The notes under the pieces: model-generated | Told to the model about the DNA's origin: nothing | Database searches by the model: none | The model's input: only the letters and a program-made list of their open reading frames with translations | Shown here: positions 32,880 through 40,796 of the stretch, in pieces | How the letters are laid out: every line of letters starts with the position of its first letter | How positions within the stretch are numbered: position 1 is the first letter of the stretch | Translations under genes and position numbers: made by a program | DNA from: Pseudonocardia oroxyli | GTDB taxonomy: Bacteria; Actinomycetota; Actinomycetes; Mycobacteriales; Pseudonocardiaceae | Assembly (NCBI RefSeq): GCF_900102195.1 | Contig: NZ_FNBE01000021.1 | Span: 83,261-147,260, forward strand | Length of the DNA stretch: 64,000 bases | Reading direction: 5' to 3'

Positions 32880-33632
32880 ATGCGGCCCCCGCCGGACTCG
32901 CGAGTCCCCCGTCCCGGACACGCGAGTCCGCCGGTCCGGACACGCGAGTCCGACATCGCGCCCGTCCTCGTCCCCGTCGCGCACGGGAGTCGGGACCCGC
33001 GCTCCGCGACGACCGTGCGGGCGCTCGTGGACGAGGTGCGCGGTCGGGCGCCGGGGCTGGACGTGCGGCCCGCGTTCCTGGACTTCGACCAGCCCTCGGT
33101 GACCGATGTGCTCGCCGGGCTCGACCGGCCCGCCGTCGTGGTGCCGCTGCTGCTGGGCTCGGCCTACCACGCCCGGGTCGACATCCCGGGGATCGTCGCC
33201 GGGTTCCCGCACGTGCGGGTCGCGGACGTGCTCGGGCCGGACCCGCGGCTGCTCGCGGTCGCGACGGACCGGCTCGCCTCTCTCGGGGTCGCCCCGGGGG
33301 ACCCGGGTCTGGGGATCGTGCTTGCGGGGACCGGATCGAGCCACTCCCCGGCCAACGCCGTCGTGCACCGGTTGGCCGCCCGGCTGGGCGGCGTCGCGGC
33401 GTTCGCGACGGCCGAGCCGCGGGTCCCCGAGGCGATCGCGGGCCTGCGGGCGCGGGGGGCCGAGCGGGTCGTCGTCGCCTCCTGGTTCCTCGCCGCCGGG
33501 CGCCTGCTGGACCGGGTCCAGGCCCAGGCGGGGGACGACGTGCCGGTCGCGGATCCGTTGGGCCCGGACCCGCGGATCGCGGAGCTGGTGCTGGAGCGGT
33601 TCGCCGCGCACGCCCTCCGGACGGCCGCCTGA
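32880..33632 (+). CDS. Sirohydrochlorin ferrochelatase-like protein (CbiX/SirB)
   Basis: The protein inserts Fe2+ into sirohydrochlorin to make siroheme for the sulfite reductase encoded upstream. The metal-binding histidines are in LVPVAHGSRDPRS and LGSAYHARVDIPG. The second half is a degenerate repeat, as in SirB-type chelatases (GSSHSPANAVVHRL). The only start in frame is the ATG at 32880. It makes the first ~26 residues derive from a three-fold CGCGAGTC repeat; the fold itself begins near residue 29. Length is 250 residues. Confidence 0.87.
   Translation: MRPPPDSRVPRPGHASPPVRTRESDIAPVLVPVAHGSRDPRSATTVRALVDEVRGRAPGLDVRPAFLDFDQPSVTDVLAGLDRPAVVVPLLLGSAYHARVDIPGIVAGFPHVRVADVLGPDPRLLAVATDRLASLGVAPGDPGLGIVLAGTGSSHSPANAVVHRLAARLGGVAAFATAEPRVPEAIAGLRARGAERVVVASWFLAAGRLLDRVQAQAGDDVPVADPLGPDPRIAELVLERFAAHALRTAA
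32894..32952. repeat. Three-fold palindromic repeat (GGACTCGCGAGTCC type) at a gene start
   Basis: Copies at 32894-32907 (perfect 14-bp palindrome), 32916-32930 and 32938-32952 are spaced 22 bp apart and share GGAC(T/A)CGCGAGTCC. They lie within the 5' end of the chelatase coding sequence. The same core forms the hairpin at 40754-40795. They may be both a transcription-attenuating structure and an N-terminal peptide extension. Confidence 0.7.
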
Positions 33633-33648
33633 GCCGGTCCGAGCGGGG

Positions 33649-35499
33649 CTACGCGGCCGCGGTGGCGGTCTGCGCCACCGCCCGGAGCACGGCACGGGCT
33701 ACGGCGTCGTTGTAGCGCAGGCTCTGGGCGTTCATCCCGGGGCGGGTGAAGGCCCCCGCCGCCTTGACCGTGGTGTGCGGACCCACCGCGAACCGGCGCT
33801 CGTGGGGCACGCCCGCGGCGTCCAGCACCGCGCCGTCGCGCGGCCGGACCTCCAACAGCCCGGTGCGCCGCAGCTCGGTGCCGTCCGCGGCGACCAGCAC
33901 CTGCTCGCGCGCGCCACCCGCCGCGAGCAGGCCCGCCAGCAGCGGGTCCGCGGTGCGGTCGAGGCTGGGATCGGCCAGGCGGGCGTCGATCAGGATGGTC
34001 GAGCGCACCTCGTCCGGGACGGCCGCGCTGGTGGCGCGGAACCCGGCGTCGTCGATCGTGACGTCCATGCCGGGGCCGAGGAAGCGCAGGTAGCCGGCCT
34101 CGGACAAGGCCAGGATCTGCTCCACGCGGAAGCCGGGCGGGCCGGAGGCGACCGAGTTGAAGAAGCTCTGCCACCGCGGCACGTCCCGGGTCACCGACTC
34201 GGGCGCGACCTCCGGCTGCACGCGCATGAGCTCGCCGTAGACGCTGAGCATGGCGGTGAACGCGCCCAGGTGCGGGGTGTGCCGCTCGTCCCGGTGCTGT
34301 CGGAGGTCCTGGGCGATGCGCGCGCGGACCTTCGGCTGCAGCGCCGCGAGCGACTCCGCCTCGAGGCCTGCGAACGGCGAGTTCAACGCGGCGAAGTCGA
34401 TGCGGTCCACCGGGTCCGGCACCGCGGCGGCGAGGAACTCCGCCATCTCGGTGCTGCCCCACGCCAGCTCGGTGAAGCGGGCGAGGAACGCCGCCCAGGA
34501 CACCGTGACCAGCTCGGGGTGGCCGTTGACCAGCTCGTGGTACCAGCCGAAGGCGATCTCCTTGGCCATCAGCGGGAGGAGGTCGCGGGCGATGTCCAGC
34601 GGGCGGGGCAGCGCGTCGGTGACCGCGGGGGTCAGGAAGTGCGGCGTCGGCGGGCGGCCCGCACGCAGCCCGTACTCGGGCTTGGCGTGGTAGGGCGCCC
34701 CGCGCGGCGACCCCGCGACCAAGACCGGCTCCCGCCCCGACGGCACGTACCGGCCGTTCTCGAAACGCCCGCCGCGGCCCTCGAACAGCAGCACCACGAG
34801 GTCGACGAAGGCGAGGCCCAGACCCCGTGCGAGCACCGTCTCCCCCGGCTCGACGATCGACAGGTCCGTGTCCGTGGTCTGCTCCGGCGGGATGTAGCGC
34901 AGCCCGCGCTCGCGCGCCTGCGCCAGCAGCGCCCGCTCGGCCGGAGCCGGGGTGGCGTCCAGGTGGCCCGAGGCGAGCACCACGGCGTCGACGGTCAGCG
35001 GGGGCTTCCCGTCGAGGGTGACCACCTGCCGGTCCCCCCGGTCGGTGAGCCCGGTCGCGGCGACGGGGTGCACGTGCACCGTGACCTGCGGCGGGAGCCC
35101 CGCGACGACGTCTCGCAGCACCCGGGTCAGGTACCGGCTCTGCAGTCGCCTGCTCGGGAAGGTCGCCGGCGTGACGGCGCGCAGCTCGGCCACCATGTCT
35201 GCGGGCCAGCCGGTCACGTCCGGCCCCGCCTGCGCCCAGTCCCAGAACGACGGGCCGGGCACGATCGGCCCGTCGCAGACCACCGACTCGTCCGTCCACA
35301 TGGTGACGTCCGCGGCCATGGAGTTCATCGCGAGCAGGGGCGACTGCGCGTCCCGCCAGATCCGCCCGGCACCCGCCGGGTGCGGGTCGACCAGGTGGAC
35401 CTCGAGCGTGCCGGTCCGCAGCTCGGGCGTGCTGGCCGAGATCCGCTCCAGGATCCCGACCCCGCGCGGGCCGGCGCCGATGATCGCGATGGTTGCCAC
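33649..35499 (-). CDS. FAD/NAD(P)-binding oxidoreductase, function unknown, with upstream leader peptide
   Basis: This 616-residue protein has an N-terminal Rossmann motif ATIAIIGAGPRGVGILERI, a second dinucleotide motif region AVVLASGHLDATP (residues ~160-175) and a catalytic-like core typical of the FAD/NAD(P)-binding proteins of family NAD_binding_9. These resemble lysine/ornithine N-monooxygenases but are not characterised. The C-terminal block RPGMNAQSLRYNDAVARAV is conserved in the family. The GTG at 35499 follows AGAGAGGA. It converges on the siroheme chelatase gene. A leader peptide like that of the sulfur operon precedes it, implying sulfur-responsive expression. Confidence 0.8.
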   Translation of the reverse strand: MATIAIIGAGPRGVGILERISASTPELRTGTLEVHLVDPHPAGAGRIWRDAQSPLLAMNSMAADVTMWTDESVVCDGPIVPGPSFWDWAQAGPDVTGWPADMVAELRAVTPATFPSRRLQSRYLTRVLRDVVAGLPPQVTVHVHPVAATGLTDRGDRQVVTLDGKPPLTVDAVVLASGHLDATPAPAERALLAQARERGLRYIPPEQTTDTDLSIVEPGETVLARGLGLAFVDLVVLLFEGRGGRFENGRYVPSGREPVLVAGSPRGAPYHAKPEYGLRAGRPPTPHFLTPAVTDALPRPLDIARDLLPLMAKEIAFGWYHELVNGHPELVTVSWAAFLARFTELAWGSTEMAEFLAAAVPDPVDRIDFAALNSPFAGLEAESLAALQPKVRARIAQDLRQHRDERHTPHLGAFTAMLSVYGELMRVQPEVAPESVTRDVPRWQSFFNSVASGPPGFRVEQILALSEAGYLRFLGPGMDVTIDDAGFRATSAAVPDEVRSTILIDARLADPSLDRTADPLLAGLLAAGGAREQVLVAADGTELRRTGLLEVRPRDGAVLDAAGVPHERRFAVGPHTTVKAAGAFTRPGMNAQSLRYNDAVARAVLRAVAQTATAAA

Positions 35500-35503
35500 G
35501 GGA

Positions 35504-35538
35504 CGTCCTCTCTCCGAAGGGCTGACGGGAGACGGACG
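35504..35538 (-). promoter_or_regulatory. Hairpin sequestering the flavoprotein ribosome binding site
   Basis: On the minus strand CGTCC (35538-35534) pairs with GGACG (35508-35504), and TCTCC (35532-35528) with GGAGA (35515-35511). The paired 3' arm contains the GAGAGG ribosome binding site of the GTG at 35499. The 5' arm begins five bases after the leader-peptide stop, so a ribosome at the leader end would open the hairpin. This is consistent with translational coupling or attenuation. Confidence 0.55.
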
Positions 35539-35542
35539 GGGA

Positions 35543-35617
35543 CTAGAGCGCGGCGGCGGTACGGCACAGGTCGACGTGGCGGCGCAGCGCCGGCCAGGTC
35601 GAGCGTGCCTTGTCCAT
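35543..35617 (-). CDS. Second RHVDL-type leader peptide, upstream of the flavoprotein gene
   Basis: A 24-residue open frame (ATG 35617, TAG 35543) contains PALRRHVDLCRTAAAL. It shares the RRHVDL-x-R core with the sulfur-operon leader at 27968 and has its single cysteine inside the motif. Codon use is normal for this genome. A TACCGT hexamer six bases upstream of the ATG could be a -10 element of a leaderless transcript. The gap to the flavoprotein gene is 43 bp and holds the ribosome-binding-site hairpin. Confidence 0.7.
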   Translation of the reverse strand: MDKARSTWPALRRHVDLCRTAAAL

Positions 35618-35728
35618 CCCCTGACGGTAGCGCCGCGACCCCCTCGGCGCATTCCCTTGCGGCCGCGATCACCTCGTGCTCGTCGGGACGCCGGAGACGG
35701 TCGCCCCCGCAGCCCGACCCACCCCACC

Positions 35729-35770
35729 CGTGCGCGGCGATAGTCGCTCCGGCGACTATCGCCGCGCACG
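35729..35770. terminator. Perfect 19-bp hairpin (palindrome family C, copy 2)
   Basis: Arms 35729-35747 and 35752-35770 are perfectly complementary with a 4-nt loop. The arm starts CGTGCGCGGCGATAGTCGC, almost the same as copy 1 at 503-548. It lies four bases beyond the stop codon of the LLM oxidoreductase gene and upstream of the divergent leader transcript. It is the likely terminator of the LLM gene. Confidence 0.75.
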
Positions 35771-35773
35771 AGG

Positions 35774-36634
35774 TCAGAGCTCGGCCGCCGCCGGGACGAC
35801 CTCGCGGCCGAGCACCCGCAGGGGCTCGATCTCGTGGACGTTCGCGATCATGCCGTGCACGTGCTGCACACCCAGCTTGGCCAGGCCCTTCAGGTCCTCG
35901 ACGGTGCCGGCCGGGTTGGTCGCGTCGAAGCGGTACATGACCGTCTTCTCGATCTCGGCGTAGTCGCGGCCGACCTCGTCGCAACGCTGCTTGAGCACGT
36001 CGAGCTTGTGCGACAGCTCCGGGCCCGCGAACAGGTTGCAGGCCTGCGCGTACTGCGCGACGAGGCGCAGCGTCTTCTGCTCGCCGCCGCCCCCGATCAG
36101 GATCGGCGGGTGCGGGCGGGACAGCGCCTGCGGCGAGTTCATGGTGCGGTCGAGGGAGTAGTGCGTGCCGCGGTAGGGGCCCTCGTCCTCGCCCCACATC
36201 TGCAGGCAGATCTGCAGGGTCTCCTCCAGCCGCTCGAAGCGCTCCTTCGTCGGCGGGAAGAACAGGCCGAGTCCCTTGGACTCCTCCTCGTTCCACGCCG
36301 CGCCGATGCCGAGCATCGCCCGGCCCTTCGACAGGACGTCGAGCGTCGTGACGATCTTCGCCAGGAGCCCGGGGTCGCGGTAGGTCACCGCGGTGACCCA
36401 GGCCAGCAGCTGGACGCGCTCGGTGCGGGCGGCCAGGTAGCCCAGCGCCGTGTAGGCCTCGAGCATGTCGTTCTCGATCGGCCCGACCGGCCCGATCTGG
36501 AACACGTGGTCCATCACGCTGACCCGCGCGAAGCCCTCCTCCTCGGCCGCGACCGCGATCCGGGTGAGGTCGTCGGCCAGGCCCGCGGGCCCGCTGGGAT
36601 AGGTGAAGTCTGCGATGTGGACTCCGAGTTTCAC
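35774..36634 (-). CDS. LLM-class F420-dependent oxidoreductase
   Basis: This 286-residue protein has the luciferase-like TIM barrel: MKLGVHIADFTYPSG, then SVMDHVFQ, then GRAMLGIGAAWNEEESKGLG, then PPILIGGGGEQKTLRLVAQYA. Those blocks are typical of the F420-binding LLM subgroup common in mycobacteria and Pseudonocardia (TIGR03560-like). They usually reduce or oxidise small substrates with F420, but the substrate is not predictable. The GTG at 36634 follows a strong GAGGAG site. It is a single-gene unit bounded by two family C hairpins. Confidence 0.87.
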   Translation of the reverse strand: MKLGVHIADFTYPSGPAGLADDLTRIAVAAEEEGFARVSVMDHVFQIGPVGPIENDMLEAYTALGYLAARTERVQLLAWVTAVTYRDPGLLAKIVTTLDVLSKGRAMLGIGAAWNEEESKGLGLFFPPTKERFERLEETLQICLQMWGEDEGPYRGTHYSLDRTMNSPQALSRPHPPILIGGGGEQKTLRLVAQYAQACNLFAGPELSHKLDVLKQRCDEVGRDYAEIEKTVMYRFDATNPAGTVEDLKGLAKLGVQHVHGMIANVHEIEPLRVLGREVVPAAAEL

Positions 36635-36729
36635 CGTCTACTCCTCGTAATCGGAACGTCCTCCGTTTACGACGGTACTCCTCCCCCGCGGTCCCGGCCC
36701 GACCACCGGTCACCCGCTCCGGTCGAGGT

Positions 36730-36771
36730 CGTGCGTGGCGAGTGGTGCTCTGGCACCACTCGCCACGCACG
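36730..36771. terminator. Perfect 19-bp hairpin (palindrome family C, copy 3)
   Basis: Arms 36730-36748 and 36753-36771 pair perfectly around a 4-nt loop. The outer stem CGTGCGTGGCGA is shared with copies 1 and 2, whereas the inner stem is GTGGTGC rather than TAGTCGC. It lies six bases beyond the stop of the alpha/beta hydrolase gene and probably terminates it. Confidence 0.75.
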
Positions 36772-36777
36772 GGCGCG

Positions 36778-37704
<927 letters not shown>

Positions 37705-37849
37705 CAGCGGGGTCCTCTCAGGAACGGGAGCACGTGCTCGACCCGAGCGAACCGGGCACCCGCCCCCACCGGCCTCGTCGCCGGCGACACACCCAGTCTG
37801 GCGATCGCCGGCGCCGCCGTGTACCCCCGATCTGCGGCATGCTCGGGTC

Positions 37850-38059
37850 ATGGCACGACGCTTCGAGTACAAGGTGGTCCAGCTCCGCGAGGGGCTCATC
37901 GGCGGCAAGCTGTCCGACTCCAAGCTGGAGAAGATCCTCAACAGCGAGGCGGACGACGGCTGGCAGCTCAAGGCGATCACGAGCGCGGACGTCAAGGGAC
38001 GGGTCGGGCCGGGTGGGGTCGACGGGCTGCTGGTGACGTTCGAACGGCCCGTCGGGTAG
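37850..38059 (+). CDS. DUF4177-like small protein
   Basis: The 69-residue protein begins MARRFEYKVVQLREG and continues with a helix (SKLEKILNSEADDGWQLKAI) and a strand, ending GLLVTFERP. The pattern K-V-V-x-L and N-x-x-x-x-x-G-W-x-L matches DUF4177, small one-helix beta proteins of unknown role. It is four bases upstream of the MmcQ-type gene, so both are likely co-transcribed. The ATG at 37850 is the start that gives the complete domain; the longer frame upstream has shadow composition. Confidence 0.8.
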   Translation: MARRFEYKVVQLREGLIGGKLSDSKLEKILNSEADDGWQLKAITSADVKGRVGPGGVDGLLVTFERPVG

Positions 38060-38063
38060 TCCG

Positions 38064-38459
38064 GTGGCCACCGTCGAGGACGTCCACGAGCTCGCCCGGG
38101 CCATGCCCCACGTGACCTGGGACGAGCGCGTGTACCAGGTGGGTGGGAAGTCGTTCGTGTTCTTCCGGACCCCTCGGCCGGACGCCCTGGACCCGGAGAC
38201 CGGCGAGCGGCTCACCGACGTGATCGTGTTCTGGGTGGCGGGCGAGGAGGACAAGCTCGCCCTGCTCGCCCAGGAGCCGTTCTTCACCACCACGCACTTC
38301 GACGGGCACCCGTCGGTCCTGGTCCGCTCCTCCCGGCTGGGCGAGCTCGGCCGGGAGGAGCTGGCCGAGGTGGTGCAGGACGCCTGGCTCGCGCGCGCGT
38401 CACCCGCCCGCGCCCGGAGGTGGCTGGCGGAGCAGGGCCTGGGCGATCAGCTCGAGTAG
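38064..38459 (+). CDS. MmcQ/YjbR-family DNA-binding-like protein
   Basis: This 131-residue protein contains TVEDVHELARAMPHVTWDERVYQVGGKSFVFF split over the first 50 residues. It then has KLALLAQEPFFTTTHFDGHPSVLV and a C-terminal helix LAEVVQDAWLARASP. These correspond to the YjbR/MmcQ fold (CyaY-like), whose members bind DNA in some cases. The GTG at 38064 directly follows the DUF4177 gene. The last 60 bases overlap the 3' end of the convergent receiver-domain gene, both frames having normal codon bias. Confidence 0.83.
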   Translation: MATVEDVHELARAMPHVTWDERVYQVGGKSFVFFRTPRPDALDPETGERLTDVIVFWVAGEEDKLALLAQEPFFTTTHFDGHPSVLVRSSRLGELGREELAEVVQDAWLARASPARARRWLAEQGLGDQLE

Positions 38460-39062
38460 CACCGCCGGGTCGTTCGTGCTGCCGAGGGCGCCGTGGGCCA
38501 CCGCCTCGTCGTCGTGGGCCGGGTCGGCCGAGCCCGAGTAGAGGACGAAGGGCGTCCGGACCCCGTCGGCCCGGAGCCGGTCGAGCAGGTCGTAGCCCGC
38601 CGTGGACGACTCCGGGCGCGCCATGTCGGAGACGATCACGTCGAACGGCGCGGACCGCAGGACCGCGTTCAGCGCGGCGTCCGTGGAGACGGCCTGCTCG
38701 ACGACCATGCCGAGCCGGGTCAGCGCAGCGCACTCGAACCGGTTGCCGCTGGGCCGGTCGTCCACCCACAGCACCCGGGGCGGGGTGGGCCGGGCGGCGA
38801 GGGCGTCCGCGTCCGCGTCGACCCGGGAGCGCGCGGCCTCGGGGGCCAGCGGGGTCGCCTTGTCCTGCGCGGCGCTCTGCAGCGCGGTCGCGGCGGCCGC
38901 CCGGGCGGCCGTGCTGATCTGCACGCCGCCCGCCTTCACCGACACGGTCCCGCTCGTCAGCAGCGTCCCGAGCGGCGTGCGGAACGTCCACAGCACGAAG
39001 GCGACGACGGCGGGCCAGACCAGCACGCCGAGTCCCTGCACGACGACCGAGGCGATGTCCAC
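38400..39062 (-). CDS. Membrane-anchored atypical response-regulator receiver protein
   Basis: This 220-residue protein has one N-terminal helix (ASVVVQGLGVLVWPAVVAFV), an alanine-rich linker and then a receiver-like domain from residue ~95. That domain has VLWVDDRPSGNRFE (acidic pair), FDVIVSDMARP (phospho-acceptor Asp candidate) and FVLYSGSAD (Thr/Ser switch). The conserved lysine of the fifth strand is missing (GALGSTNDP instead of a KP motif). It is therefore an atypical receiver, tethered to the membrane and with no output domain. A histidine kinase partner is not nearby. Its 3' end overlaps the MmcQ gene by 60 bp. Confidence 0.75.
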   Translation of the reverse strand: MDIASVVVQGLGVLVWPAVVAFVLWTFRTPLGTLLTSGTVSVKAGGVQISTAARAAAATALQSAAQDKATPLAPEAARSRVDADADALAARPTPPRVLWVDDRPSGNRFECAALTRLGMVVEQAVSTDAALNAVLRSAPFDVIVSDMARPESSTAGYDLLDRLRADGVRTPFVLYSGSADPAHDDEAVAHGALGSTNDPAVLLELIAQALLRQPPPGAGG

Positions 39063-39107
39063 ACGGCCAGGCTCGCCGGGCGCCCGGTCCGGGTTACGCT
39101 CCGGCGC

Positions 39108-39866
39108 GTGACCGAGCTCGTGCACCGCGACACCGCCGACGGCGTCGCGACCCTCACCCTCGACTCCCCCGCCAACCGCAACGCGCTCTCCGCGCAGCTG
39201 CGCCGCGAGCTGATCGACCATCTCGACGCGGCGATCGCCGACCCCGCGGCCCGGGTGATCGTGCTGACGCACACCGGCACCGTGTTCTGCGCGGGCATGG
39301 ACCTCAAGGAGAGCCGCGGGGCGAGCGCCGAGCAGCAGGGCATCACCGAGGTCCCCCGGATCCTGGAGACGATCTGGACCTCGCCGACCCCCGTCGTCGC
39401 GAAGCTGCACGGTCCGGCCCGCGCGGGCGGGGTGGGGATCGTGGCGGCCTGCGACATCGCCGTGGCCGCCGAGAGCGCCACCTTCGCGTTCACGGAGGTC
39501 CGGATCGGGGTGGTCCCGGCGGTGATCTCGGTGACCGTCCTGCCCCGGCTCAGTCCCCGTGCGGCACAGGAGCTCTTCCTCACCGGCGAGACGTTCGACG
39601 CCGCCCGCGCGGTGGAGATCGGGTTGTTGACCCGCGCGGCCGCGGACGTCGACGCCGAGGTGGCGCGCTACCTGGACATGCTGCGGCTGGGCGCCCCGTC
39701 GGCCCTCGCCGGGGCGAAGCAGCTGCTGACCCGGGAGCGGCCCGCGTCGATGTCCGAGGACTTCGCGCAGATGAACGCCCTGTCCGCGCGCTACTTCGCG
39801 GGCGAGGAGGGCCAGGAGGGCATCCGGTCGTTCGCCGAGAAGCGCAAGCCGTCCTGGGCGACCTAA
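39108..39866 (+). CDS. Enoyl-CoA hydratase/isomerase family protein
   Basis: This 252-residue crotonase has the two oxyanion-hole blocks FCAGMDLKESRGAS (residue ~60) and HGPARAGGVGIVAACDIAVA (~100), and a catalytic-Glu candidate in FAFTEVRIGVVPAVIS. It is probably a fatty-acid or branched-chain acyl-CoA hydratase. No adjacent beta-oxidation genes define the substrate. The C-terminus GIRSFAEKRKPSWAT is typical of trimer-forming crotonases. The GTG at 39108 starts it, and the sirtuin gene follows nine bases after its stop, so they may be cotranscribed. Confidence 0.88.
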   Translation: MTELVHRDTADGVATLTLDSPANRNALSAQLRRELIDHLDAAIADPAARVIVLTHTGTVFCAGMDLKESRGASAEQQGITEVPRILETIWTSPTPVVAKLHGPARAGGVGIVAACDIAVAAESATFAFTEVRIGVVPAVISVTVLPRLSPRAAQELFLTGETFDAARAVEIGLLTRAAADVDAEVARYLDMLRLGAPSALAGAKQLLTRERPASMSEDFAQMNALSARYFAGEEGQEGIRSFAEKRKPSWAT

Positions 39867-39875
39867 GCTGGGCGG

Positions 39876-40751
39876 GTGCAGGCGCAGCTCGACCGGGTTC
39901 TCGACGTGCTGGCCGGGCGCCCGCTCGTCGCGTTGACCGGGGCCGGGCTCTCCACCGACTCCGGCATCCCCGACTACCGCGGCCCCGGCTCGCCGCTGCG
40001 CCGCCCGATGACCTACGGCGAGTTCGTGTCCGGGCCCGTGGCCCAGCGCCGCTACTGGGCGCGCAGCCACATCGGCTGGGCCCGCATGCGCCGGGCCACC
40101 CCGAACCCCGGACACCGCGCACTGGCGGTGCTGGAGGAGCGCGGCACGCTGCGCGGCCTGATCACCCAGAACGTCGACGGCCTCCACGAGGAGGCGGGCA
40201 GCCGGGACGTGATCGACCTGCACGGCCGCATCTCCGACGTGATCTGCCTGTCCTGCAAGGAGATCACCTCGAGGGCGGTGCTGCAGGAGCGGTTCGAGGA
40301 GGCCAATCCCGGGTTCGCGGCGTCCGTCGGCCCGGAGATCGAGACGGCCCCCGACGGCGACGTGCTCCTCGAGCGCACCGAGCACTTCCGCCTGGTCCCC
40401 TGCCTGCGCTGCGGCGGCGCCCTGAAGCCGGACGTCGTGTTCTTCGGCGAGAACGTGCCGCGTGAGCGGGTGGAGCGGTCCTACGCCCTGGTCGACGGGC
40501 TGGTCGGCGGCGGGGCGCTGCTGGTGGCGGGCTCGTCCCTGACGGTCATGTCCGGCCTGCGCTTCGTCAAGCACGCCGCCAAGCACGGGGTGCCGGTGGT
40601 GATCGTCAACCGCGGCGAGACCCGCGGTGACCCGCACGCCGTGCTGCGCGTCCACGCCGGCACCTCCGAGGTCCTGTCCGCCCTCGCGGGTGCCGATGGC
40701 GCCGCCGTGGACGCCACCCGGATCCCGGAGTGGCGCGACCTCGCCCCCTGA
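39876..40751 (+). CDS. NAD-dependent protein deacetylase, Sir2 family
   Basis: Sirtuins remove acyl groups from lysine using NAD+. The cofactor motifs GAGLSTDSGIPDYRG and TQNVDGLHEEAGS are at residues ~22 and ~96, and the catalytic His is in IDLHGRISDV. The zinc site has CLSCKEI and CLRCGGALKPDVVFFGE. The 291 residues match the class II (SIRT4-like) group found in actinobacteria, where these enzymes regulate acyl-CoA synthetases. Its neighbour is a crotonase-type gene, which suggests a link with acyl-CoA metabolism, only as inference. Confidence 0.93.
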   Translation: MQAQLDRVLDVLAGRPLVALTGAGLSTDSGIPDYRGPGSPLRRPMTYGEFVSGPVAQRRYWARSHIGWARMRRATPNPGHRALAVLEERGTLRGLITQNVDGLHEEAGSRDVIDLHGRISDVICLSCKEITSRAVLQERFEEANPGFAASVGPEIETAPDGDVLLERTEHFRLVPCLRCGGALKPDVVFFGENVPRERVERSYALVDGLVGGGALLVAGSSLTVMSGLRFVKHAAKHGVPVVIVNRGETRGDPHAVLRVHAGTSEVLSALAGADGAAVDATRIPEWRDLAP

Positions 40752-40753
40752 CC

Positions 40754-40795
40754 GTCCGACTCGCGTGTCCCACGCGGGGGACTCGCGAGTCGGAC
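40754..40795. terminator. Hairpin between convergent genes, CGCGAGTC core
   Basis: Arms GTCCGACTCGCG (40754-40765) and CGCGAGTCGGAC (40784-40795) pair perfectly over 12 bp. After a T-T mismatch, an inner GTCCC/GGGAC stem follows. It lies between the sirtuin stop and the GIDE-gene stop and uses the same core as the tandem repeat at 32894-32952. Probable bidirectional terminator. Confidence 0.7.
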
Positions 40796-40796
40796 G

